Shown here piece by piece: positions 14,838 through 21,873 of a stretch of DNA of 32,662 nt (positions within the stretch are counted from its first letter, which is position 1; each line of letters begins with the position of its first letter). The translations under genes and the position numbers were made by a program. Location: contig MWCU01000060.1 of NCBI GenBank assembly GCA_002070205.1, forward strand, positions 1 through 32,662, read 5' to 3'. Below the pieces are notes generated by a model, which saw only the letters and a program-made list of their open reading frames with translations, was not told the DNA's origin and ran no database searches. This DNA comes from Firmicutes bacterium ADurb.Bin182. GTDB lineage: Bacteria; Bacillota; Clostridia; Christensenellales; CAG-138.

Positions 14838-15076
14838 ATGGGAAACAAAGTTTTAAACGGGATAATGGGTTTATGCGTTGCGGACGCTTTGGGAGTCCGG
14901 TTTCGGCGGTGAATTTACGATGCGATACCGATACGGTCGCGGGCGGTCTTGCTGGTATTTATTACGGGATTGAAGCAATTCCCGAAAAATGGCTTTCCGC
15001 AATTGCGAAGCGCGAAGAAATCGAAGAACTGTGCGGCAAGCTTCATTTATATCTGAGCTCATTCGGCAATATTTGA
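14838..15076 (+). pseudogene. Remnant of an ADP-ribosylglycohydrolase gene (internal deletion and frameshift)
   Basis: The start reads MGNKVLNGIMGLCVADALGV, the typical N-terminus of ADP-ribosylglycohydrolase (DraG-like) proteins, which remove ADP-ribose from targets. It stops at TGA 14910-14912. In another frame from about 14906 the DNA reads AVNLRCDTDTVAGGLAGIYYG then EAIPEKWLSAIAKREEIEELC, the family's C-terminal metal-binding block and tail. The roughly 200 residues that should lie between are gone. The metal block is also damaged: Gly-Asp has become Arg-Cys in NLRCDTDT, and a few residues are lost after DTDTVA. The gene cannot make a working enzyme. Confidence 0.85.
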
Positions 15077-15109
15077 AATGCAAAATCGAGCGGACTTCCG
15101 CGTTAAGTT

Positions 15110-15147
15110 TTGCATAAAAAGACCCCGATCGGGGCCTTTTTATGCAA
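15110..15147. terminator. Strong bidirectional terminator
   Basis: A near-perfect 38-base palindrome: TTGCATAAAAAG, ACCCCGATCGGGG, then CCTTTTTATGCAA. The GC stem is flanked by A and T runs, so it works on both strands. The single mismatch becomes a G-U pair in the minus-strand RNA, which fits termination of the coat-protein gene that ends at 15158. Confidence 0.9.
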
Positions 15148-15157
15148 TCCGCGCCGG

Positions 15158-15673
15158 TTATGAGGGTTGGTACATCCCTTTGCTTTGCATATAAAGGAAT
15201 ACGGATTCTCCGTGCTTTTGTTCTTCCTTTTGGATATGGTTCAAAAGATCGCGAATCCTCGGATCTACAAACTCAAAAATAGCGGTATCGTATGCGTTTG
15301 ACACATATTTTTCAGTCATCAGCATGTCCTGGCAACAATCTTTATCGGAATTATTCTGCCAATTTGCTTTGCTGCTCTGGGTCTGAAAGAAACCGGTTAC
15401 GTTTGTTTGCTGTGGCTGTTGCTGCGGTTGTTGCTGTTGCTGCTGCTGTTGAGCTCCGCTTTGCTGGCCCATAGCCGGCATTTGCCCGCTCAGCAGCAAA
15501 TTGATTGTGTTCAGATGTTCCTGTTCGATCCTTGCATTATTTAAAAATATCTGCTTTAATTGCGGATCGTTTGTTTGATTTGCGTAGTTAGTATATTTTT
15601 GTATGCAAATCTCTTCATGTTTTTTTTGATCTTCAAGCAGCATTCGCTCCTTTGAGCTTAAAGTAATGTTCAT
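15158..15673 (-). CDS. CotF-like spore coat protein with a glutamine-run linker
   Basis: From the ATG at 15673 (GGAGG eight bases upstream) the protein has 171 residues. Two helical hairpins of the ferritin-like CotF type are visible: residues 8-61 (KKHEEICIQKYTNYA, ARIEQEHLNTINLLL) and about 118-167 (EKYVSNAYDTAIFEF, QKEEQKHGESVFLYM). Between them lies a run of almost only glutamine, broken by single prolines, at residues 75-89, encoded mainly by CAA and CAG. Such proteins are found in the spore coat of bacilli and clostridia. Upstream is a 6-bp inverted repeat (15708-15723). A sporulation-sigma promoter could not be fixed by eye. The longer frame to 15766 is not supported by a ribosome site. 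Confidence 0.85.
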   Translation of the reverse strand: MNITLSSKERMLLEDQKKHEEICIQKYTNYANQTNDPQLKQIFLNNARIEQEHLNTINLLLSGQMPAMGQQSGAQQQQQQQQPQQQPQQTNVTGFFQTQSSKANWQNNSDKDCCQDMLMTEKYVSNAYDTAIFEFVDPRIRDLLNHIQKEEQKHGESVFLYMQSKGMYQPS

Positions 15674-15707
15674 GACGATCACCTCCATAGGGTAGTATTT
15701 TCGAATA

Positions 15708-15723
15708 CGGATATTACTATCCG
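15708..15723. repeat. Inverted repeat in the coat-gene upstream region
   Basis: CGGATA-TTAC-TATCCG, a perfect 6-bp inverted repeat 35-50 bases upstream of the coat-protein ATG. It may be a regulator site or a 5' hairpin. The remaining 15724-15893 between the divergent genes shows no reading frame I believe. Confidence 0.4.
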
Positions 15724-15893
15724 AAATCCTCAGAATTATTTGCAAAAAGCGGAAGGCCTGCTTCACATATGATTACGACCGCAAGACGAAAGGATTTATC
15801 GGCGCGGCCGCAGGCGATTTTCAGCGCCCGGCGCAACTGCCGATGATTGCAAGACCTTTTTCGATTTCTTGGGCGCCTCCTTGCAAGAATGCA

Positions 15894-15922
15894 TTGTAAC
15901 ATCCTCTGAGCAGGTGTAAAAT
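15894..15922 (+). promoter_or_regulatory. Promoter of the YczE-like membrane protein gene
   Basis: TTGTAA at 15894-15899 and TAAAAT at 15917-15922 are 17 bases apart, about 55 bases upstream of the start codon. Confidence 0.5.
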
Positions 15923-15976
15923 AGTTATGGCATGCACGGCCGGCGCTGTAAAAAATTCGGAAAAGGAATATAAAAA

Positions 15977-16717
15977 ATGGCTGAAAGCGACAGCGGGACC
16001 TCAAAAGCCGGCAGCGGGAAAAGATGTTCAGGCGGCGGCAGTAATTCGGCGGAAGCCTTAATAAAAAGAGCGCTAGTTTATATATGCGGAAGCTTTATAC
16101 TTGCGATGGGCATCGCGTTCACGGTTAAAGCTGATTTGGGTCTGTCTCCCGTCAATACGCTGCCGTTTGTGGTCAGCCGCGTATCGGGGGCTGATTTCGG
16201 GCTGATGGTCACTCTTTTTTACAGCAGCTTCGTACTTGTTCAAATCGCGGTTCTCGGCAAAGAATTTCAGCTTAAAAATCTGCTTCAGATCATAGTGTCC
16301 GTTATTTTCGGCAACTTCGTTTCGCTCTGCGAGAATATCCTTTTGCATATTGAGCCCGGCGGTTATCCGGTCCGTTTGTTTTTTCTTGCCGCCGGTATTT
16401 TTATGATCAGTTTGGGGATTCTGCTTATCCTTATTGCGGATATTGTGCCGCAGCCTCCGGAAGGTCTTCTTATTGCGGTTCAAAAGAAAACAGGCTGGAA
16501 ATTTTCAAATATTAAAATCGGTTTTGATTGCACGATGCTGCTTTTATCTGTAATAATCGCTATGCTTTTCGGTGCCGGCCTGCCCGGAATAAGGGAGGGT
16601 ACCCTTATTTCCGCTTTGACGATAGGGAAAACCATCGCTTTGCTTTCAAAGCTTGTGCAAAAACCGGTTGCAAGATTCTGTTACGGGTCGGATAACGCGC
16701 GAAACAGCCTGGAATGA
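15977..16717 (+). CDS. YczE/YitT-like integral membrane protein (DUF6198-type)
   Basis: The 246-residue protein has a short hydrophilic Ser/Gly-rich tail (residues 1-30), then about five membrane segments. The first is ALVYICGSFILAMGIAFTVKADLGLSPVNTLPFVVS; the motif ADLGLSP followed by a Pro is typical of the YczE family. Later segments are LMVTLFYSSFVLVQIAVL, IIVSVIFGNFVSLC, LFFLAAGIFMISLGILLILIADIVPQPPEGLL and MLLLSVIIAMLFGAG. The biochemical role of this family is not established. AAAGGA lies upstream of the ATG. It is a monocistronic unit as far as can be seen, divergent from the coat gene. Confidence 0.82.
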   Translation: MAESDSGTSKAGSGKRCSGGGSNSAEALIKRALVYICGSFILAMGIAFTVKADLGLSPVNTLPFVVSRVSGADFGLMVTLFYSSFVLVQIAVLGKEFQLKNLLQIIVSVIFGNFVSLCENILLHIEPGGYPVRLFFLAAGIFMISLGILLILIADIVPQPPEGLLIAVQKKTGWKFSNIKIGFDCTMLLLSVIIAMLFGAGLPGIREGTLISALTIGKTIALLSKLVQKPVARFCYGSDNARNSLE

Positions 16718-16860
16718 GCTTGTTGCGGTACGCTCACAACGTTTGATTTTTACATCTGAAATGATTCTTTAATCAAATCTACATATTGTCTTAATTAATG
16801 GCTTTATTGGCTGTAACATCCTAATGAAATAAGACAGTTTCGATAGTAAAATCTATATGA

Positions 16861-16879
16861 CTTCGAGAAATGCTCGAAG
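16861..16879. repeat. Hairpin in the dpnD upstream region
   Basis: CTTCGAG-AAATG-CTCGAAG, a perfect 7-bp stem with a five-base loop, 41 bases before the dpnD start codon. In RNA it would form in the 5' leader. Confidence 0.5.
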
Positions 16880-16920
16880 AGCGGATCCCGTCGCGGATCA
16901 AGAATTTTCGGGGGTGGCAT

Positions 16921-17094
16921 ATGCAGATTTTCAAGGTGGAGATCCAAGAGTCGTTGGCAAGATTGGTCGATGTCGAGGCGGCAGACGAAAAAGAAGCTGT
17001 TGAAATCGCAATGAACGCGTATCAAAATCGTGACTTGGAGCTTGACAGTGAGGACTTTGTGGATGTGGACTTTGTTATCGTAAATGAGGAATAA
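16921..17094 (+). CDS. DpnD/PcfM-like small protein
   Basis: From the ATG at 16921, with a GGGGGTGG ribosome site just upstream, the protein has 57 residues. MQIFKVEIQESLARLVDVEA, then ADEKEAVEIAMNAY and LDSEDFVDVDF, match the DpnD/PcfM family: a beta strand, a helix and a conserved acidic LDSEDF block. The family takes its name from a small protein in pneumococcal DpnI neighbourhoods and from conjugative elements, but its function is not known. No restriction or conjugation gene is nearby. The frame extends 17 codons upstream without a ribosome site. Confidence 0.8.
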   Translation: MQIFKVEIQESLARLVDVEAADEKEAVEIAMNAYQNRDLELDSEDFVDVDFVIVNEE

Positions 17095-17106
17095 TCTGTC
17101 TATTAA

Positions 17107-17133
17107 AAACGCCCGGAGAGGCGTTTTTTCTTT
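17107..17133 (+). terminator. Rho-independent terminator of dpnD
   Basis: AAACGCC (17107-17113), loop CGGAGA, GGCGTTT (17120-17126), followed by TTTCTTTT. It is 13 bases after the dpnD stop. Confidence 0.88.
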
Positions 17134-17249
17134 TGCGAAGGCAACCCGCCTTTCATGTCCTTTATACCGTTACCCGGTCTAAATTTCGGCCGGCAAAGGC
17201 TGTTAGGTCTCTGCCGGCGAAATAAGAGACGGACATCGCCGACATTTTG

Positions 17250-17384
17250 TTACCAGAAAAATCTGTGGTCACATCGCAGGCAGCGTCCCCGGCCATCAAA
17301 TCTGTCCAGCCACCAGGGTCCGGGCCATCCGAAATGCGGGCCGTGCCTGAAGGGTCTTCTGCAGCGACTGCAGCCAAAAGGCAT
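17250..17384 (-). CDS. 44-residue Cys/Trp-rich protein with two CxxC motifs
   Basis: An ATG at 17384 is preceded by the near-perfect ribosome site GGAGGTGAT five bases away. The frame reads MPFGCSRCRRPFRHGPHFG, continues through WPGPWWLDRFDG and ends CLRCDHRFFW. Two CxxC pairs (Cys5/Cys8 and Cys35/Cys38) plus His residues suggest a small zinc-binding knuckle, and the WPGPWW block is unusual. I do not know this family. A palindrome (17420-17434) and a possible TATACA -10 element lie upstream. It is too short for most gene finders, so it may be unannotated in relatives. Overlapping frames on either strand lack comparable ribosome sites. Confidence 0.55.
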   Translation of the reverse strand: MPFGCSRCRRPFRHGPHFGWPGPWWLDRFDGRGRCLRCDHRFFW

Positions 17385-17419
17385 TGTTATCACCTCCTAT
17401 GTTACAGTTTATGTATAAT

Positions 17420-17434
17420 TTCACAGAGTGTGAA
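17420..17434. promoter_or_regulatory. Palindrome upstream of the small CxxC protein
   Basis: TTCACA-GAG-TGTGAA is a perfect 15-bp inverted repeat, 36 bases upstream of the ATG at 17384 and just before a weak TATACA -10 element on the minus strand. It is a candidate operator. Confidence 0.4.
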
Positions 17435-17612
17435 CGGAAACTGCGGCCGGAGTCCTTTCAGCTTATTTGTAAACGTAATTGCGATTTACCTAAAAATACC
17501 CGTGATATATCGTCGCCCGTAACAGTTTTTTTCAGTTTAAATCAAAGTTTTGATTTACCGGCATAATAATTAAAGGGCGGAATTTCTTTCAGCGGGCTTA
17601 TAAGGAAAGGTG

Positions 17613-17822
17613 ATGATATTGGACGCCGTGGATTTCAAAGAGGTGTTGCATGAAGCACTTTTTATGTACATGGGAGAGCCATGCTGTTCAATCAAGGAAA
17701 TATCCACGCGGGAGAAAGAGGGCTTGTTAAGCATAAACGAAAATATGGTCGTCAAAATGCAGGACGGCAGCGAATTCGAAGTCGTATTCATTAAAAGAAA
17801 ATTAACGGGAAAGGAAAAGTGA
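17613..17822 (+). CDS. Small hypothetical protein
   Basis: A 69-residue protein from the ATG at 17613, with AAGGA six bases upstream; a GTG one codon earlier is also possible. It starts MILDAVDFKEVLHEALFMYM, contains GEPCCSIKEIS with two adjacent cysteines, and ends in basic FIKRKLTGKEK. The middle (LSINENMVVKMQDGSEFEVVFIKRK) looks like a small beta structure. I do not recognise it. The ribosome site and length suggest a real gene. The following 219 bases to the DUF2935 gene hold no frame I would call. Confidence 0.6.
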   Translation: MILDAVDFKEVLHEALFMYMGEPCCSIKEISTREKEGLLSINENMVVKMQDGSEFEVVFIKRKLTGKEK

Positions 17823-18041
17823 GTATATTCGTGAAATCCCGGTCTTTTTGCGCTTCGCCGGCGCATTGGTAATCGCTTTACTGTTTTACTGCCTCTCGGC
17901 AATTCTCCCAGAAATCCTTTTCCTTTGGATGCGCATAAACGCGGCTGATACTGTATATTTCATATATTAATTAATTGTCTAAACAACTTTTACGGTTGAC
18001 AAGCATAAGATATGATAGTCTTTTTAAAGGAGTGTCATGCA

Positions 18042-18911
18042 ATGCTGTCACGAGAAGAGTACATAAGAAAATCCTTTAATAATCACCTTTTCTGGCTGCG
18101 AATCATGAAAGAGCACGCCATATTCATACAAAGCGCGATTCCGCCTTCGCAAAGGCAGCTTGCGCAGGAAGCGGAAAGGTTCAAACTGCAGTTTGAGCAC
18201 CTTCTCGCATCGGCTATCATCCAGTCAAGCGGTTGGGTCTCGCCAGAAGTTTTGCTGGCCAATGAGCTTTTTACGCGCTATACCGATGAAGCTGAAAGGA
18301 TCACGCAGCAATATACCGGCATTCAAATCAACCGGAACTTGACGAACCTTGAGGCGGACATCGAGCCCTGGACAGCGTATTCCAACGCGACCGGCAGAAA
18401 AGAGCAGGAGGTGTCCGCGCTTAACCGGAACGTACTCTCTCAATTAGAAGCCTTTTCGCATTTCAAAAACAGTCTGTGGAACAGCCAGGTCTCATGCCGC
18501 ATCATGACTATGCTCTATACCGCGGTCTTGCAGCATGTGCTTCATGAAGCGGAGGAATATATAAAGACTGTTACCTATTTGCAAAACAGACAGGATCCCG
18601 GAGGGGATACTCTTGAAAACCGCAATTTCTGGAATAATCAGATGTCCGAGCACGCAAAAGCGGTCAGAGGTTTGCTTGATCCTTCCGAGGCTGAAATGTT
18701 TGTGATGGCCGACCGTTACGGAAAAATGTTTGATTCGCTTATTCAGGACCCGGCCCGGGATCCTTTGGAGCCTGCAATCGAGCTCAGTGAATTTAAAGAA
18801 ACGGTGACGCGCGGCAGAATCGAATGCAAAATACAAGGTATTATCCTTCCCTTATTTATCGATCATTTGCTCAGAGAGGCAAACCATTATATCCGTCTTT
18901 TGCAATCTTGA
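18042..18911 (+). CDS. DUF2935 domain protein
   Basis: From the ATG at 18042 (AAGGAG nine bases upstream) the protein has 289 residues and is all helical, with two related halves. The first has FWLRIMKEHAIFIQSAI and FKLQFEHLLASAI, with paired His and Glu. The second has QHVLHEAEEYIKTV and FWNNQMSEHAKAVRGLLD, and a final LLREANHYIRLL. Repeated E/H residues on helices resemble ferritin- or hemerythrin-like metal sites. DUF2935 proteins occur in spore-forming Firmicutes, and their function is unknown to me. A TATGAT -10 element lies at about 18011. A weak inverted repeat (18960-18978) follows the gene and may end its transcript. Confidence 0.82.
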   Translation: MLSREEYIRKSFNNHLFWLRIMKEHAIFIQSAIPPSQRQLAQEAERFKLQFEHLLASAIIQSSGWVSPEVLLANELFTRYTDEAERITQQYTGIQINRNLTNLEADIEPWTAYSNATGRKEQEVSALNRNVLSQLEAFSHFKNSLWNSQVSCRIMTMLYTAVLQHVLHEAEEYIKTVTYLQNRQDPGGDTLENRNFWNNQMSEHAKAVRGLLDPSEAEMFVMADRYGKMFDSLIQDPARDPLEPAIELSEFKETVTRGRIECKIQGIILPLFIDHLLREANHYIRLLQS

Positions 18912-18959
18912 TAAATCAACGGGCTGTATATGTAATAAACAGCTTTGGAATAATAAATA

Positions 18960-18978
18960 TCCTAAGCCTGTTTTAGGA
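18960..18978 (+). terminator. Weak hairpin after the DUF2935 gene
   Basis: TCCTAA (18960-18965) and TTAGGA (18973-18978) pair around a seven-base loop. There is no clean T run, so termination here is uncertain. Confidence 0.3.
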
Positions 18979-18984
18979 AAACTG

Positions 18985-19013
18985 TTGCAAAAGTATTTAT
19001 TTTATAATATAAA
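18985..19013 (+). promoter_or_regulatory. Promoter of the rsgA leader transcript
   Basis: TTGCAA at 18985-18990 and TATAAA at 19008-19013 are 17 bases apart in AT-rich DNA. Transcription from about 19020 would give rsgA a leader of roughly 330 bases. Confidence 0.6.
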
Positions 19014-19062
19014 TATGTGTAGAATTTTCTTCAGCGCGAAGAGCGAAAGGAGAAGTGATTTA

Positions 19063-19095
19063 ATGAACTTAAAACAAACGGTGATATCGGTCTGA
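19063..19095 (+). CDS. Ten-codon leader peptide frame upstream of rsgA
   Basis: AAAGGAG at 19046-19052 precedes ATG AAC TTA AAA, reading MNLKQTVISV and ending in TGA. It begins with the same four residues that family members have at the start of RsgA itself (MNLKDYGF). It may be a regulatory upstream frame or a leftover copy of the gene start. No amino-acid run suggests classical attenuation. Confidence 0.4.
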   Translation: MNLKQTVISV

Positions 19096-19108
19096 CATGA
19101 AATAAACG

Positions 19109-19268
19109 GGCAAAGCGAATCGGGGAAGGCCTCCGCTTTGCCGCGCTAAGTAACTTTTCGAATGATCCTGCCGGCGATAGGACGCATGCCTTTTTAAAAA
19201 GGGGTCTGTGTTTCATATTATTGTTTAATGCCGCAGCTGACAGCCGAAAGGCTGCTTGCTGCGGCATT
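19109..19268 (+). ncRNA. Structured leader or small RNA upstream of rsgA
   Basis: Three paired elements lie between the promoter and rsgA: GGCAAAGCG (19109-19117) with CGCTTTGCC (19134-19142); the palindrome CCTTTTTAAAAAGG near 19190-19203; and a strong two-part hairpin, AATGCCGCAGC (19227-19237) with GCTGCGGCATT (19258-19268), an inner CAGCC/GGCTG stem and a GAAA tetraloop. It matches no riboswitch, T-box or housekeeping RNA consensus that I could recall. The last hairpin lacks a real T run, so it is not a simple terminator. Confidence 0.45.
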
Positions 19269-19352
19269 CTTATGCGATTGAGCCATCCCAAACAGTGCCC
19301 CCGGCTGTGACCGGCTTTTACACGACCATACACAAAAACGGAGGGAAAGACG

Positions 19353-20405
19353 ATAAATTTAAAAGATTACGGATTTGACGGATTTTTTGATGCGGGAGAG
19401 AATCCCGGCATACTGCCGTCAAGGATAATATCCGTTCACAGGGATTTGTTCAGAGTAATTTGCGTGCACGGCGAAAGGGACGCAAAAATAAAATCCGGCA
19501 TATACAGAATAGGAGATTCGTCCGCTCTGTATCCCGCGGCAGGCGATTTTGTCCTGATACGTTACAACGAAAGCGGAGAAAGCCTGATTGTGAAAACGCT
19601 TGAAAGAAAGTCGAAATTTTCCCGATCGGATTTTTCCGGACATGCAGCAGGTTATGTTAAAACGGTAACGGAGCAGGTGATAGCGGCAAATTTCGATTAT
19701 GTGTTCATTATGGCTTCAATGAATATGGATTTTGACATCCGCCGGCTGGAACGCTATCTTGCGCTTTCATGGAACAGCGGCGGTATGCCGGTGATTGTTC
19801 TGACCAAATCAGACCTTGCAGGCGATTGCAAAGAATTTATTTATAAGGCGGAAAAAATTGCCGCAGGCATTCCTGTTTTTGCCGTAAGCTCAAAGACCGG
19901 GGAGGGTATCGATAAAATCAAGAGCTTTCTTTCGCCCGGCAAAACCGTTGTATTTCTTGGCTCTTCCGGCGTGGGCAAATCGAGTTTAGTCAACGCGCTT
20001 GCGGGAGGCGAGCTTATGAAAGTCAGGGAGATCCGGGAGGACGACTCCAGAGGAAGGCATACGACCACGCACCGGCAGCTTATAATGCTCGACAGCGGCG
20101 TTATGATCATCGATACTCCGGGCATGAGAGAAGTCGGCATGTGGGACGCGGGCGAGGGTATAAGCGAAACGTTTGTCGATGTGGAAGATTTGTTCTCAGC
20201 CTGCAGATTCTCCGATTGTTCGCATACGAGTGAACCGGGCTGCGCCGTAAGAAAGGCTATTGAAAGCGGAGAGCTGGATGAATCGAGATGGAAAAGCTAT
20301 GTTTCGCTTAAGCGCGAAGAGCGGTTTACTGCCGACAAGTCCGCGTATTTGAGGAAAAAGGAGCAGTTCTTCAAGCGAATAAGCAAGATGTCGAAGAAAA
20401 AGTGA
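19353..20405 (+). CDS. rsgA: Ribosome small-subunit GTPase RsgA family, apparent ATA start
   Basis: RsgA is a circularly permuted GTPase that helps finish the 30S subunit. The order is N-terminal OB-fold, then G4 TKSD, G5 SSKTGEG, G1 GSSGVGKSS (about residue 203), G3 DTPGMRE, and a zinc finger CRFSDCSHTSEPGC. Homology continues upstream of the first usable start (TTG 19446): the frame reads NLKDYGFDGFF, then PSRIISVHRDLFRVIC, the normal N-terminus. GGAGGG lies eight bases before an ATA codon in exactly the family's Met position, and no ATG, GTG or TTG exists between the upstream TGA and that point. I therefore start at ATA 19353, giving 350 residues. A sequencing error or a weakened gene is the alternative. 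Confidence 0.88.
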   Translation: MNLKDYGFDGFFDAGENPGILPSRIISVHRDLFRVICVHGERDAKIKSGIYRIGDSSALYPAAGDFVLIRYNESGESLIVKTLERKSKFSRSDFSGHAAGYVKTVTEQVIAANFDYVFIMASMNMDFDIRRLERYLALSWNSGGMPVIVLTKSDLAGDCKEFIYKAEKIAAGIPVFAVSSKTGEGIDKIKSFLSPGKTVVFLGSSGVGKSSLVNALAGGELMKVREIREDDSRGRHTTTHRQLIMLDSGVMIIDTPGMREVGMWDAGEGISETFVDVEDLFSACRFSDCSHTSEPGCAVRKAIESGELDESRWKSYVSLKREERFTADKSAYLRKKEQFFKRISKMSKKK

Positions 20406-20476
20406 CCGGCGGACTGCAAGTCTTTTGCGGTCAGCGCAAGACGGTATGGACCCGGATGATACGACGATTCGCTTGT

Positions 20477-21682
20477 TCAGCCTTTTACGGAAAGCGAGTC
20501 GCTGTTATTTCTGTAGTTCATCGGCGTAATTCCCGTGATCTGCCGGAATACCTTGATAAAATGGCTTTGAGAACTGAACTGATAAAAGTTTGCGATCTCC
20601 GCTATGGTGCTGTTGCTGAATCGGATAAAGTTTTTTGCCTCTTCGATGCGCCTTTGCCGTATAAATCCTGACAGCGGTATTCCCATCTCCTTTTTGAACA
20701 GTGACGAAAGGTAGTTGGGATGCACAAAAACAGCCTTCGCGATCTCATTCACGCTGATTTTCTCCGAGAGGTTGCTGTCGATATACCTTATCGCATTGCG
20801 GATTACGGCGGAAAACCGTTCGTGCATCAAATCGTTTACCATACCCGCAAACGAATTGATCATCTGCTCCTCCATTCCGCTCAAGGTACGGATTGAATCT
20901 ATGCCTTCAATTATCTGGATAAACGAATCGCTCATCGTATAGGCTGCGTCCGGGCTGACTCCTCCCGAAATGGCGGCTCTTGTAAAAAGAGTACAGCTGC
21001 AGATCAATGAGTTTTTAAGCGATCTTAAAGGATCATCGGCAAGGCGTGCGCGGCTTTGAGTATTGATTTCCGAAAGTATCCTCACTGCGTACTCACTGTC
21101 ACCCGAAGAAATAAGGCGGCAGATTTCCTGTTCAAGAAAATACGGAGGATGAGAGAACAGGCGGATGCGATTGTCGTATGTGTTCTGAAAATATGCGGTG
21201 GGAATGTTCTGAGGTTTTACGGAAAATTCCTCGGCCGGTTTTGCAACAGAATCCGCAAACAAGCACTCGAGCATTCTGCCGCTGTAAAATATGCTGTTGT
21301 CGCTGAGAGGCTGCAATCCGCAGAAATGCTCCTGCAGCTTTTCGCGGTGACACAGCGAGGGATGCGTTTTTCTGATCATAGCCCTGACGTCGTCCTCGCG
21401 GTATGTTCCCCTGAGGAACGGGCCTGTCAGCAGGGCATGGTTCTTATCGAGCTGGAAGTAAATGTAATGCTCGCCGTATTCATTGCTTAGGTACTGGGGG
21501 GTCAACAACTGGTTCTCGCTTGATTGAATCCCGTCCATCATATCGCGTTCGAACAGGAGCTTCATAACACAATCCTGTTCGGCCGGCCTTCGATAGATTA
21601 TTTTTCCTTCGGAATATAGCGTGACGGGAAGCCTCGTCGCGTAATGAAAAATCCTTATCTGCTTTATATATTGTTCATCCAT
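20477..21682 (-). CDS. AraC-family transcriptional regulator of the adjacent sugar locus
   Basis: The 401-residue protein has a C-terminal AraC DNA-binding domain with two helix-turn-helix motifs (ISVNEIAKAVFVHPNYLSSLFKKEMG and STIAEIANFYQFSSQSHFIKVFRQITG). Its N-terminal region of about 290 residues is a sensor without cupin motifs, beginning IRIFHYATRLPVTLYSEGKIIY. Such long AraC proteins are common beside clostridial sugar ABC transporters. The ATG has GGAGG seven bases upstream. It is divergent from the binding-lipoprotein gene across 191 bases holding palindromes, and is presumably its activator. It converges with rsgA; no clear terminator was seen in the 71-base gap. Confidence 0.9.
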   Translation of the reverse strand: MDEQYIKQIRIFHYATRLPVTLYSEGKIIYRRPAEQDCVMKLLFERDMMDGIQSSENQLLTPQYLSNEYGEHYIYFQLDKNHALLTGPFLRGTYREDDVRAMIRKTHPSLCHREKLQEHFCGLQPLSDNSIFYSGRMLECLFADSVAKPAEEFSVKPQNIPTAYFQNTYDNRIRLFSHPPYFLEQEICRLISSGDSEYAVRILSEINTQSRARLADDPLRSLKNSLICSCTLFTRAAISGGVSPDAAYTMSDSFIQIIEGIDSIRTLSGMEEQMINSFAGMVNDLMHERFSAVIRNAIRYIDSNLSEKISVNEIAKAVFVHPNYLSSLFKKEMGIPLSGFIRQRRIEEAKNFIRFSNSTIAEIANFYQFSSQSHFIKVFRQITGITPMNYRNNSDSLSVKG

Positions 21683-21700
21683 GCAACCGCCTCCGCTATC

Positions 21701-21718
21701 ATGTTATAAATATAACAT
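21701..21718. promoter_or_regulatory. 18-bp palindrome in the AraC/ABC control region
   Basis: ATGTTATA-AA-TATAACAT, perfect arms of eight bases, seven bases beyond the ribosome site of the AraC-type gene. It may be an autoregulatory operator. Confidence 0.5.
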
Positions 21719-21769
21719 AAATATAAGAAATATGATAGTATACATTATTAGGATTGAATATACTGTAAA

Positions 21770-21783
21770 CATAGAATTCTATG
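21770..21783. promoter_or_regulatory. 14-bp palindrome upstream of the binding-protein gene
   Basis: CATAGAATTCTATG is a perfect palindrome about 90 bases before the lipoprotein start. A further inverted repeat, GTACGG (21818-21823) with CCGTAC (21829-21834), lies between it and the gene and could fold in the leader RNA. I could not fix a convincing -35/-10 pair. Confidence 0.4.
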
Positions 21784-21873
21784 AAACACACTTTCGCAGC
21801 AAACCTTTCAAGTCGCGGTACGGGCATTCCGTACATTTTGCCGCAACATTATTTAGGTTAGAGGAGGTTCAAA

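Noticed and set aside
15400..15455. Short CAG/CAA tandem repeat taken as a CRISPR or satellite repeat
   Set aside because: It is in frame in the CotF-like protein and encodes a glutamine run; there are no spacers.
17162..17377. 71-codon minus-strand frame overlapping the small CxxC protein
   Set aside because: It shares DNA with a frame that has a far better ribosome site, and its own composition shows no motif.
19031..19333. Minus-strand 100-codon frame in the rsgA leader
   Set aside because: No ribosome site, and it crosses the paired elements of the leader. The plus-strand promoter and hairpins explain the region better.
19109..19340. T-box or known riboswitch in the rsgA leader
   Set aside because: I looked for the T-box sequence AGGGTGGTACCGCG and for c-di-GMP, SAM, cobalamin and ZTP core sequences and found none.
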